The notes beneath the pieces were generated by a model. The model did no database searches, had not been told where the DNA came from, and was given only the letters and a program-made list of their open reading frames with translations. The position numbers and the translations under genes were made by a program. From contig CAJJCB010000026.1 of the NCBI GenBank assembly GCA_905182565.1, forward strand, positions 434,001 to 498,000: a stretch of 64,000 nt of DNA, given 5' to 3'. Positions 17,859 through 26,849 of this stretch are shown here, in pieces (position 1 is the stretch's first letter; every line of letters begins with the position of its first letter). This stretch comes from Acidimicrobiaceae bacterium (lineage in GTDB: Bacteria > Actinomycetota > Acidimicrobiia > Acidimicrobiales > Poriferisodalaceae).

Positions 17859-19022
17859 TTATGCAACTATTTTTGCTGTTCGAAAGTCTGATATTTCTGT
17901 TTCGCTAAACCCAAGTTCTATCAAAATTTCGTCGGTGTGCTCACCTTTACCAGGTGCATGCCGCTCGATGTTCGTAGGAGTAACGCTGTACCTAGCTGGA
18001 GGTCGAACAGTTCGAGTCCTGCCGGCCGTCGGATGAGTCATTTCAAGTATCGTTTCATTATGGAGAACTTGAGGATCATGAAAAATCTGTTCTCTTGATA
18101 TAACCGGTGCGCATGGAACATCTGCTGACTGAAGAGCAGCGAGAGCCTCTTCAGTGCTCATTGACTGCAATATGGAAGCGAACTCTTGCCTCTGGGCGAC
18201 AGAATTTTTGAGCCGTGCATCCCGAGTAGCAAACCGAGGATCATCTGCTAGTTCAGGTCTACCGAGGACTCGGCACGCGCCTTTGTATTGCTCATAATTC
18301 ACCCAGTTAGCCGCAATCTGACCATCGGAAGTACCCCAAGGCTCGTACCAATCGCTGTATGTCGGAGTGGGTTCCGCGTCGGGAACCGCTTCATTCCAAA
18401 ACACTTCGAGCCACATCCAATGAAGCATGCAATCCATTAAATTTATTTCAACGTGTTGACCTCCGACTCCATTCGATCGAGCCCACAGGGCCGATAAAAC
18501 GGCGTTCACTCCCGTCATGGCCGCGGTCTTGTCCGCTACGACAGCTTTAACGTATGTTCCGTTTTGAGCCTCGGTCATCCCTGACATGGCTTGAATGATT
18601 GGGTCGTAAACTGGCCTATCGGAGTAAGGTCCGTCTGGACCAAAACCAGAAACTGACAGATATATCAGTTCTGGATTAAGTAGCTTTAAATCCTCGTAGC
18701 CGACCGCTAAGCGCTCAGCCACCCCAGGTCTAAAATTTTGAATAAAAACATCGGCAGTCGAGACAAGTTGCTTCAAAATACTGCAGCCTGTTTCGGTTCG
18801 GATATCCAGGTCGAGGCCTCTTTTGTTTCGATGCATCTGAACCCAACTACCCGACTGATCCCCAACTAACGCCCCAGTCACCCTCATAACATCAGGAACC
18901 CCAACCTTTTCGATGAGGATGACGTCTGCGCCTTGCTCAGCCAAGTGAGAGCTAACCCATGGTCCAGCGACGGCCCCAGAAATGTCGACTACTTTAAGTC
19001 CGCGAAGCGGCCCTGTTCCCAT
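17859..19022 (-). CDS. CaiB/BaiF family CoA transferase
   Basis: The 387-residue product is a type III CoA transferase, moving CoA between carboxylic acids through acyl-enzyme intermediates. The catalytic Asp164 lies in VVADKTAAMTG at the spacing seen in formyl-CoA transferase, and the N-terminal signature GLKVVDISGAVAGPW and the HRNKRGLDLDI segment are intact. It sits between two alpha/beta hydrolase genes in the same direction, with a gap of 21 bases after the upstream one, suggesting the operon activates and processes one organic acid. Substrate identity is unknown. Confidence 0.92.
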   Translation of the reverse strand: MGTGPLRGLKVVDISGAVAGPWVSSHLAEQGADVILIEKVGVPDVMRVTGALVGDQSGSWVQMHRNKRGLDLDIRTETGCSILKQLVSTADVFIQNFRPGVAERLAVGYEDLKLLNPELIYLSVSGFGPDGPYSDRPVYDPIIQAMSGMTEAQNGTYVKAVVADKTAAMTGVNAVLSALWARSNGVGGQHVEINLMDCMLHWMWLEVFWNEAVPDAEPTPTYSDWYEPWGTSDGQIAANWVNYEQYKGACRVLGRPELADDPRFATRDARLKNSVAQRQEFASILQSMSTEEALAALQSADVPCAPVISREQIFHDPQVLHNETILEMTHPTAGRTRTVRPPARYSVTPTNIERHAPGKGEHTDEILIELGFSETEISDFRTAKIVA

Positions 19023-19043
19023 GGATACTCCTGGTTAAGATAT

Positions 19044-19838
19044 TTAAACTAATTTCGTTTCATGTTGACGAATGAACCTAGTTGCTGCAGCGTTCCAACC
19101 CTCAGGGTCGTGCGCATTGACCGCATGAGATGCCGGTAAATCTATAATTTCGAGGTTAGGAATTAGCCTAGCTCTTGGTAAGTGCTCTTGGAATCGTTCC
19201 TCATGGACACCATTTGTGAGCAGTGTTGGTTGATCGATTGTCGTTAGAAGGTCTCCGAGGGGAAGCGAATAGTTTGTGATTCGGAAAGAGCCAGCGATGC
19301 CGGCTTGTGTGTGTTCAGAAAACTCCGTATTAAGGCAAGCAAGAGTTCCAGGCAGGATACGTTTGGATCTGCCGGGGTTAATCCAGCTATCGCGAAGAGA
19401 CTCTACTCCTTCGTTCTCTACCTGATCCGCAACTTTTGCGATCATCGAGCGATTGCGTTTTTGCCAAACCATAGGATCAGCGAATGCTGAGGCTGAATTC
19501 GTTATCACCAAGCCGCTCACTCGCCCCGGGTATGTAGATGCGTAGTGTAAAGCTAACGCAGCACCCATGGATTGACCGATAAGCCAAACTTTTTCGGAAG
19601 AATTCTGTTGACAGATACGTTCAAACTCTTCTATGTACCCACTGGGCTCAAACCGACGCGAATCAGAAGGACTCGGAGAATTGCCGTGCCCCCAAAGCTC
19701 AATTACAGCGGGCCGGCAAACTGCTTGAAGAGCTTTGATGTTGTCGTTCCAGTACGAACGGCTGCCTAGTGCTCCATGGATGACTAAGGCCAGAGGACCT
19801 TCGCCTTCGTGGAGGACGACGTTTAAATGTTCAGTCAC
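19044..19838 (-). CDS. alpha/beta hydrolase
   Basis: This is a 264-residue hydrolase with the oxyanion motif VIHGALGSRSYW, the nucleophile elbow GQSMGA and a late PASHAVNAHDPEGW segment carrying the probable catalytic His. It starts with GTG and is the first gene of the minus-strand operon that continues with a CaiB-type CoA transferase and a second, dissimilar hydrolase. It diverges from the broken propeller gene at 19890. The substrate is not known; ester or C-C bond hydrolysis of an acid later activated by CoA transfer would fit the context. Confidence 0.85.
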   Translation of the reverse strand: MTEHLNVVLHEGEGPLALVIHGALGSRSYWNDNIKALQAVCRPAVIELWGHGNSPSPSDSRRFEPSGYIEEFERICQQNSSEKVWLIGQSMGAALALHYASTYPGRVSGLVITNSASAFADPMVWQKRNRSMIAKVADQVENEGVESLRDSWINPGRSKRILPGTLACLNTEFSEHTQAGIAGSFRITNYSLPLGDLLTTIDQPTLLTNGVHEERFQEHLPRARLIPNLEIIDLPASHAVNAHDPEGWNAAATRFIRQHETKLV

Positions 19839-19889
19839 AAAAGCATTGTGGCACCTAGCGGGTACCTGATGCCCACTATTCTGCTGGCT

Positions 19890-20855
19890 ATGAAGTTAAC
19901 TCGGGTTGTAGATCAACCGATGATTGGCCCGAACAGTCACGAAAGTATTGGCACCAGTATTCAAGGACCATCAGTTATTCGAGTGCCCGACTGGGTCGTA
20001 GATCCTTGAGGGAGCTACGACCTTTACTTAGCAGACCATAAAGGCTCCTACATTCGGTTAGCTTATGCAGACAAAGTTAATGGGCCTTAGATAATTTATC
20101 CACCAGGTTCTCTTTAGCTGAGAGACTCTAAGTTCCTGACGGAGCCACCCGAGGTTGCAGAGGTACAACTTAAGTTGATAGAGGACGCTTGTCGAGAAGC
20201 GTTACCAGGATGCCTTCCTCACGGGATTCGATTAGAGGTGAGAACTCCTCATATAGCATCGCCAGATGTAAAAGTTGACGATAAAAACAGACAGATAAAA
20301 ATGTACTTTCATGGTCTCGAAGGATTGTCTCACCAGGTGACTCGGATGGCCTTGTCTGGGGACGCAATCAATTTTGTTGCCCAACCACAAATTCTAGCCA
20401 AACCGTATCTACGCATTTTTGAATACGAAAATGAAACGTACGCTATCGCTATGCCCAGTCAGATTTATAGATATAACGAGTCTGCACAAATATTCGGAGA
20501 AGGCCCGCTGTTGTTTGAACGCGATATGCGTCGTTGCGCTGTAATTGTTCGTAACTCGAAGTTGAATGTTTTTTGGACACGGGTAGGCGACGTCCTAGAA
20601 AGTATTCTTTTTTCCACCATCGATTTGAATAGAGAATGGGAACAGTGGACAAACGAGGGAGATTTTGAGGTCCTCAGGCCCGAACGGGATTGGGAAGGAG
20701 CTAGCGAACCCCTTCTGCCGTCGCAACGAAGTTCTGGTTATGGGCCTCTTAATCAGCTAAAAGATCCTGCAGCGTTTGAAGATGGCGATTTTGCGTATCT
20801 TTTTTATGCTGCAGCAGGAGAATCAGGAATCGGAGTCGTTCAGATCGACTGGTAA
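19890..20855 (+). pseudogene. five-bladed beta-propeller, GH43-like, with three in-frame stop codons
   Basis: One reading frame of 322 codons runs from MKLTRVVDQPM to the end at 20855, but it is interrupted by TGA at 20007-20009, TAG at 20088-20090 and TAG at 20115-20117. The peptide between the stops still reads as protein (GSYDLYLADHKGSYIRLAYA), and the 3' part (from a TTG at 20175) ends in DPAAFEDGDFAYLFYAAAGE, a pattern of glycosidase-like propellers. As I recall the family, the stops fall at positions usually holding Leu, Trp and Gln/His; for the Leu, Trp and Gln cases one base change suffices. There is no frameshift. A young pseudogene is most likely; sequencing error or readthrough are alternatives. 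The 3' end overlaps the convergent transporter gene by 33 bases. Confidence 0.75.
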
Positions 20856-21746
20856 CACTTGGGTTGTTCTAAGAGTTTTGTCTAAATGTGAGGACCAGCG
20901 AGAACTTAACGGAATACAAGCATGAAGAAATAAGGTCAGAATCACTATAGAACCACCGACCAAACTCTGAAGCGGTATTGACTCCTTGATTACGATCGCT
21001 GCGAGTACAGGACTCAAAGCAGTTTCTCCTAATAGCAGTAAAGCAGTTTCGGGGCTTGGAAGATAACGTCCTCCCATAGTCATTAACGCCATGGCCGAAG
21101 GAAGTATCAGTGCCCCGAGAATAAGAGTTGGAGTGAGATCACCTGGAAGAAGCCGTGGACTCGTGCCAGCGAGAGACAATGCAACAAAGCCTAAAACCCC
21201 TCCGAGCGCGACAGCCGGGACCATATCTATACGCTTGTGCGCCCTAATAAGAGTCAGATTTGAGGCCAATACGAGAGAGCAAAATAAAGCGAGAAGATTA
21301 CCAGCATTATTAAGGTTTTCTACGGATCCTGAGAGAGCGATAGAGACACCCAGGAAAGCAAATGGGACTGCTACGAGGGTGTGGGTTCTAACCGGAACTC
21401 GTGTCACAAACCGAGTAAGCACTGCTGCCCATATAGGTGAAAGCGCCAAGATCAAAAGAACGTTCGCTACTGAGGTTCGATCAATAGCTCCGACAAAAAG
21501 AATTGTGCCTAAACCTGAAAAAAGGCTTGAAGTAACCCCCCATCGCCCTAGCTGCTTGACGACGGTAAATAGCCGAAATCGATACTTCAGAATGAGGAAT
21601 AAAGTTAACGAAACCGCTAATAAACCGCTCCGCCACAACGCGTTGGTCAAACTTGACGCATCGATTAAACGAACAAAAGTCGCATCCGGTATTAGCAGAC
21701 AAACGCCAAGAGTTGTTAAAAGTAAGCCTTTTCGGTGCTCAGACAT
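20823..21746 (-). CDS. EamA/DMT-family transporter
   Basis: The product (307 residues) is a ten-helix-type membrane protein of the drug/metabolite transporter superfamily, with the internal duplication typical of EamA proteins: hydrophobic stretches alternate through the whole length, with loops such as DRTSVANVLLILALSPIWAA and LPSPETALLLLGETALSPVL marking the equivalent helices of each half. Such proteins export or import small metabolites; the substrate is unknown. Its 3' end overlaps the convergent propeller pseudogene by 33 bases. A second, more distant member is at 43104. Confidence 0.86.
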   Translation of the reverse strand: MSEHRKGLLLTTLGVCLLIPDATFVRLIDASSLTNALWRSGLLAVSLTLFLILKYRFRLFTVVKQLGRWGVTSSLFSGLGTILFVGAIDRTSVANVLLILALSPIWAAVLTRFVTRVPVRTHTLVAVPFAFLGVSIALSGSVENLNNAGNLLALFCSLVLASNLTLIRAHKRIDMVPAVALGGVLGFVALSLAGTSPRLLPGDLTPTLILGALILPSAMALMTMGGRYLPSPETALLLLGETALSPVLAAIVIKESIPLQSLVGGSIVILTLFLHACIPLSSRWSSHLDKTLRTTQVLPVDLNDSDS

Positions 21747-21873
21747 TGACAGAAGCCTCGTGTGTCCTCCGCAGCGGCAATTTCTCGGAGGAGATCATAG
21801 TCAATAAAGAATTCTAGAGATGATTTGCCTTCCCTGGTTCAGGGGAGCGAGAAATCATTGAAACCCTAGCTGC

Positions 21874-24327
21874 CTAGATACGGACTCGTTCGTGACGTGG
21901 ATCGTAAAAGCTTTCCACTGACGCAGTGACTTTTCGCCTTCGCATACCGATTTCGATCTCCCATTCGCCTTCATTTACCCAGGCCTTTGATACACCGTCT
22001 TCATTGGAGACGTAAGACATGGTCAAACAGCGATTTTCTGTCATGCTCCACATGCCGCCAGTAGTTCGTCCGACGAGAATGCCATTCTTGAAAATTGGAT
22101 CATCATGATAAGTCAGTAGGTCAGGGTCTTCGACTCTAATTTGAATCAGCCGTTTAACAGGAACTTTTCCCCTATGAGGTAGAAGAGCCTCTCTGCCGAT
22201 AAATCCTCCGGGCTTGTCCCAGTTGATTGTGAAGCCGAGGCCTGCTTCTAAGGGCGTGTCTTCGCCGGTAATATCGTGCCCCCAGTGCCGGTAACCAGCT
22301 TCGAGACGTAGAGAGTTCATTGCGTGAAAACCTGCGTAGCGCAAATCATAAGAGGCTCCACTTCCCTCAATGACCTTTGCTAGAGATTTGGCCTGGCCAG
22401 ATGGTACATAAAGTTCCCATCCAAGTTCGCCGACGTAACTCATGCGGAGCGCCTGACATGCAAAACCACCGATGGCTATTTCTTTAATGGTCCCGAATGG
22501 AAAAGCATCGTTTGATAAATCCGTCGTTGTTAAGGGCTGCAAAACATCTCGTGCCTTAGGGCCCATAACTCCTAGAACAGCGAACTGGTCAGTGATATTC
22601 GTTATTTTGACAGACGAGTTTTTGCATGCCTGCTTGAGCCAGGCCCAGTCTCTCGTTTCGCTTGCGGCCGAGGTGATGACCAGAAAATTTTGTTCTCCTA
22701 GACGGCTGACCGTAAGGTCAGATTCTATGCCACCCCGCTCGTTGAGCCATTGGGTGTAGATACCTCGCCCCGCTGTTACGTCGACGTTGTTGCAGCTAAT
22801 CCGATTTAAGGTTGCTAGTGCGTCATCGCCGCTCACAGAGAATTTGGCGAAAGAGCTTTGGTCGAAGAGACCTACAGTCTGACGAACGGCCCGGCACTCT
22901 TCAAGCATATTGTTGTGCCAATTTTGTTTACCGTACGAGTAGACGTAATCACGTTGTTGATTGTCAGAAACATACCAATTTGGTCTTTCCCAGCCAGCTG
23001 TCTCGCCGAAGACAGCACCGGCTGCCTCGCACGTTTCATGTAATGGACTTTTGCGCACTCCTCTTGCAGATTCATATTGTCTAAAGGGCCAATGCATTGC
23101 ATAGAGGAGGCCCAGAGATTCTGAAATCCGTGCCTCTAGGTATGTTTTGTCCGATTGGAATGAAAAAGATCGCCTAATGTCAACACTCGATAAATCCATC
23201 GGCGGATAGCCGTCTACTATCCAGTCGGCTAGAGCCCACCCAGCTCCACCGGCACTTTGAATTCCAACCGAATTGAATCCTGCCGCCACGAAGCAGTTCT
23301 CAACTTCAGGTGATTCTCCGAGATAGAAAGTGCCGTCTGGTGTGAATGCCTCAGGGCCATTAAAAAATAGTTGAATGCCTGCATCCTCGAGAGATGGAAC
23401 TCTTCGACAGGCTGCTTCAAAGATAGGGCCTATATGCTCCCAGTCTTCGGGGAGGGAACCGAAGCAAAAATCTTTCGGAATTTCATCTAAATTCCAAACC
23501 TTGGCTTTCGGCTCAAAGAAGCCAGCCATTATCTTGCCCGTCTCTTCTTTGAAGTACGTGTAGTTGCCAGGATCACGCAGAGTAGGTGTGCCGCGTCGCA
23601 TCTGTTCCAATGGCTCAGTAACGATATAGAAGTGTTCACAGGCTTGCAACGGAATATTGACGCCTATGGTCGCCGCCAGCTGACGACTCCACATCCCACT
23701 TGCTACAACAACAGTTTCCGCCTCTACAACTTGGCCATCATCGGTTTCAATTCCTGTGCATCTTCCATTAGTTTTTAATAACCGTTGAACAGAAACGCCT
23801 TCAACTATGTTTGCACCGCCGGTGCGTGCTCCTTTGATGAGAGCCATGGTGGTATCGACCGGAGAAGTAATGCCATCATCTGGAATGTATAGAGCTCCGA
23901 CTAAATCATCAGTCCTGGCTAAAGGCCAGAGAGATTTAAGTTCGTCCATGTCTATCGAACGAATCTCTACACCCACGGTCGAGGCCATAGAAACCCCTCG
24001 TTTTAACTCTTCCCACCGCTCGTTGTCGGAAGCAACGCTAATTGATCCGGGTTTTCTAAAACCTGTTGCTTGCCCAGTTTCTTCCTCGAGCGCTTCGAAA
24101 AGCTCAGACGAGTAGGTAGCTAGTCGAGTTAGCGAATGAGTGGCTTTGAGCTGTGAAACCAGACCAGCTGCATGCCATGTAGTACCACCGGTTAGTTGGC
24201 CTTGTTCAAGAATCAAAACGTCGTTCACGCCACGTTTCGTTAAGTGATAGGCGACGCTCGCTCCGATGATGCCTCCGCCAATAATTATGACCTGGCTACG
24301 TTGGGGAAGTTGTTGGCCCATATGCAT
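21874..24327 (-). CDS. dimethylglycine/sarcosine dehydrogenase-like flavoprotein with GcvT domain
   Basis: The 817-residue protein joins an N-terminal DAO-type FAD domain (about 1-400; dinucleotide motif IIIGGGIIGAS) to a C-terminal aminomethyltransferase-like domain (about 430-810). His52 in GTTWHAAGL matches the histidine that carries covalent FAD in dimethylglycine and sarcosine dehydrogenases. Such enzymes oxidatively demethylate N-methyl amines and hand the one-carbon unit to tetrahydrofolate. The folate-binding residues of the C-terminal half cannot be confirmed by eye. It is a single gene, divergent from an SDR gene; glycine-betaine or dimethylglycine breakdown is the probable role. 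Confidence 0.9.
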   Translation of the reverse strand: MHMGQQLPQRSQVIIIGGGIIGASVAYHLTKRGVNDVLILEQGQLTGGTTWHAAGLVSQLKATHSLTRLATYSSELFEALEEETGQATGFRKPGSISVASDNERWEELKRGVSMASTVGVEIRSIDMDELKSLWPLARTDDLVGALYIPDDGITSPVDTTMALIKGARTGGANIVEGVSVQRLLKTNGRCTGIETDDGQVVEAETVVVASGMWSRQLAATIGVNIPLQACEHFYIVTEPLEQMRRGTPTLRDPGNYTYFKEETGKIMAGFFEPKAKVWNLDEIPKDFCFGSLPEDWEHIGPIFEAACRRVPSLEDAGIQLFFNGPEAFTPDGTFYLGESPEVENCFVAAGFNSVGIQSAGGAGWALADWIVDGYPPMDLSSVDIRRSFSFQSDKTYLEARISESLGLLYAMHWPFRQYESARGVRKSPLHETCEAAGAVFGETAGWERPNWYVSDNQQRDYVYSYGKQNWHNNMLEECRAVRQTVGLFDQSSFAKFSVSGDDALATLNRISCNNVDVTAGRGIYTQWLNERGGIESDLTVSRLGEQNFLVITSAASETRDWAWLKQACKNSSVKITNITDQFAVLGVMGPKARDVLQPLTTTDLSNDAFPFGTIKEIAIGGFACQALRMSYVGELGWELYVPSGQAKSLAKVIEGSGASYDLRYAGFHAMNSLRLEAGYRHWGHDITGEDTPLEAGLGFTINWDKPGGFIGREALLPHRGKVPVKRLIQIRVEDPDLLTYHDDPIFKNGILVGRTTGGMWSMTENRCLTMSYVSNEDGVSKAWVNEGEWEIEIGMRRRKVTASVESFYDPRHERVRI

Positions 24328-24441
24328 AGAACGCTAGACGCCAAACCATGAATATGGAAACTTCTCAGATGACGATTGTTTGGAAACGTGGGAGTATGTC
24401 TGTAAGCGGAAATCTGCAAGAGTCAATTAAAGGCGAACATT

Positions 24442-25224
24442 ATGGATTTTGATCTCAGTAACCGAAGAGCAGTCGTGACGGGCGGTAGTGCTGGTATCGG
24501 TGCAGCAACAGTGCGGGCGTTAGCCAATATGGGTGCCGTAGTAGAATTCTGTGGCCGTACAGAGAGTAAAGTCGCCACAACCAGTAGCTACGTGCCGACT
24601 GGCTCAGGAAGTATCAAAGGCCATGTGGCCGATATGAGTGAAAAAGCATCAATTACTGCTTTTTTGGAAGCGGTGTCAGCGAGTGGACCAGTTGACATAT
24701 TAGTAAATAATGTTGGGGCATCGCCATCTCGAAATTTTCAGTACATGTCGGACGAAGATTGGAGTTCGTTGCACGAGCTAAACCTTCTTTCAGCAGTGCG
24801 GTGTACACGGCATTTCCTGCCAGATATGCGAGAAAATAAATGGGGCAGAATAGTTATGATCGCTAGTAGCGCGGCAAGCTATCCAGGAGCAGCGTTAGTC
24901 GATTATGCAGCGACGAAAGCAGCAATGGTTGCGACAGGTAAAGCGCTAGCGGGTAAGTACGGTCGCGACGGAGTGCTCATAAATTCTGTACTTCCAGGCC
25001 TGATCCACACTGACATGTGGGATCGAGCGGCTGGAGAAGTCGCAGAGGCATCTGGTACGACTGCCGAAGATGTTCTGGCCAACAACTCTAAGAGCGTGCC
25101 AGTCGGGCGATATGGGACGGCAGAAGAAGTGGCTGATGTTATAGCTTTTCTATGCAGCGAATCTGCATCTTACGTTAATGGAACGTCTATCTCCGTAGAT
25201 GGAGGTCAAGGCGGGCATATTTAG
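24442..25224 (+). CDS. SDR-family oxidoreductase
   Basis: This 260-residue NAD(P)-dependent short-chain dehydrogenase has the cofactor motif TGGSAGIG, the NNVGAS strand motif, the catalytic Ser in IASSAAS and the YAATK motif with Tyr and Lys. The C-terminal ASYVNGTSISVDGG is typical of classical SDRs. The likely reaction is 3-ketoacyl or alcohol/ketone interconversion, with unknown substrate. It lies alone between the divergent flavoprotein gene and the convergent amidase gene. Confidence 0.9.
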   Translation: MDFDLSNRRAVVTGGSAGIGAATVRALANMGAVVEFCGRTESKVATTSSYVPTGSGSIKGHVADMSEKASITAFLEAVSASGPVDILVNNVGASPSRNFQYMSDEDWSSLHELNLLSAVRCTRHFLPDMRENKWGRIVMIASSAASYPGAALVDYAATKAAMVATGKALAGKYGRDGVLINSVLPGLIHTDMWDRAAGEVAEASGTTAEDVLANNSKSVPVGRYGTAEEVADVIAFLCSESASYVNGTSISVDGGQGGHI

Positions 25225-25260
25225 TTAGACCGATACCTCGCTCGACGAGTCAGCCGATAC

Positions 25261-26697
25261 TTAAAAACCATTTGGTTTTTTGAATCCGCCAAGAGCGGAC
25301 TGAAGGAATTTTGCAACTGCCAGAGTAGTCCGATCTTCGAGGAAGGGCCCTGCAATTTGAACCCCTACCGGTTTCCCGTCAATCATTCCGATTGGGACAA
25401 CGGTAGAAGGCAACAAAGAAACGCCAGTTAACCCAACCCACTTTATTTGGTCGCTGTATAGCCGCTCGGCTCCATTGATGTTAATTGAGCGACTTGTGAA
25501 TGGGGTCGAATGGTCGTGACGTATAGCTTCCGAAAGAGTGACAGGTAAAAGCACAACATCCTGATTAATAAAAAATTCTCTCCAACGATCTCGCTGTTGC
25601 ATCCTCCGTTCATGCCAGCTAAGCCATTCTCGGTGTCGCAGGGTCGCATGCCAGATGCCGAACTCACCTTGAGGCTCAGCTCCCTGAGAGGCAATTTCTT
25701 CGAGCTTAGACAAGCTCCAAGTCGCTGCTTCGGCTGCAGAAAGCAGCTTCCAAAAAGTGTCGACTGCTTTGTCGAAAGTAAATGCTGGTCTAGCGTCGTA
25801 GTCAACCTTGGCGCCAGCAGATTCCAAAGCTGATGCAGCGCCAAGAAGCAGCTGCCGGTATGGCTCGCTTATCGGAGCTGATTCTTCATCGATCCAGACA
25901 GCTACCCGAAAATCTTTAATGTTCTCGTGTCGCGCCGCTGGAAGATTTATCGTGAAGGCTTTTTCGTTCCATGAGTCCGGACCAGCCAAGATATCTAATG
26001 CCATTTCTAAGTCATCGATGTCTCTTGCCATCGGTCCGGAAACTGCGATGTCTGCCTGGCTTAAGGTGCCAGGCATTCCCGGTATTTGTCCTCGAGCAGA
26101 AATAATTCCGTAGCTAGGTTTATGTCCACATACGCCTGACCAATGTGCCGGAATCCTTATACTTCCGCCAATATCTGAGCCGAGTTCGAGAGGCGTATAC
26201 CCAGCGGCTAAGGAAGCCCCTGAACCGCCAGAAGATCCACCCGGAGTGCACTCAATGTCGTATGGGTTACTGGTAGTCCCATATACCTCATTGTATGATT
26301 GAAGATCAGCCGCCCAGATCGGTAAATTTGTTTTGCCGTACACGATCGCTCCTGCTGCTTTGTAGCGAGCAACAGGGTCGGCATCTCTATCGGGCACGAA
26401 GTCTGACAGTTCTGGAGCTCCTGAAGTAGTTGTAACTCCCTCAGTTTGAAAACTATCTTTTATAGTAATAGGCACGCCATGAAGCGGCCCGAGAACTTCA
26501 CCATCAGATACAGCCTGGTCTGCTCTGTCAGCAGCGTTAAGGGCCCTTTCCGTATCTAAGGTGACTACCGCATTGATTGGCCCATCAAGTTTTGAAACTC
26601 GATCCAGAGATGCCTGAAGCAGTTCACGGCTAGAGACATCTTTGTTTGCTATTGCTCGAGCAGTTTGTATCGCTGTGCTGTATGCGAAGTCGTGCAT
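25261..26697 (-). CDS. amidase (amidase-signature family)
   Basis: The second amidase of the window has 478 residues from MHDFAYST. The triad is present: Lys in PITIKDSFQ, the Ser pair in PGGSSGGSG and the nucleophile Ser in SDIGGSIR. The open frame extends 22 residues further upstream, but that extension has no family character, so the ATG at 26697 is used. It is clearly related to the amidase at 13911 (same ADLQSYNE and GCTNNP/GTTSNP regions), so the two are paralogues with different neighbours. The substrate is unknown. Confidence 0.9.
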   Translation of the reverse strand: MHDFAYSTAIQTARAIANKDVSSRELLQASLDRVSKLDGPINAVVTLDTERALNAADRADQAVSDGEVLGPLHGVPITIKDSFQTEGVTTTSGAPELSDFVPDRDADPVARYKAAGAIVYGKTNLPIWAADLQSYNEVYGTTSNPYDIECTPGGSSGGSGASLAAGYTPLELGSDIGGSIRIPAHWSGVCGHKPSYGIISARGQIPGMPGTLSQADIAVSGPMARDIDDLEMALDILAGPDSWNEKAFTINLPAARHENIKDFRVAVWIDEESAPISEPYRQLLLGAASALESAGAKVDYDARPAFTFDKAVDTFWKLLSAAEAATWSLSKLEEIASQGAEPQGEFGIWHATLRHREWLSWHERRMQQRDRWREFFINQDVVLLPVTLSEAIRHDHSTPFTSRSININGAERLYSDQIKWVGLTGVSLLPSTVVPIGMIDGKPVGVQIAGPFLEDRTTLAVAKFLQSALGGFKKPNGF

Positions 26698-26849
26698 GGA
26701 TAATCGCCCCTTGCTAATACAAAATAATCTACAGAGAACAGTCGGGCCGTGCCGTCTGTTCATGCAATCTTGATGATTTAAAGTTCATTGACATGTTCTC
26801 ATTTCGAGCGCAGATAGGTTACATCTAACGTTTGTTAAGGGGAATGTGT

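Noticed and set aside
19890-20855. Reading the three stops of the propeller as Sec or Pyl
   Set aside because: Two different stop codons occur at positions where homologues, as I recall them, have Leu, Trp and Gln, and no SECIS-like or catalytic logic is seen.
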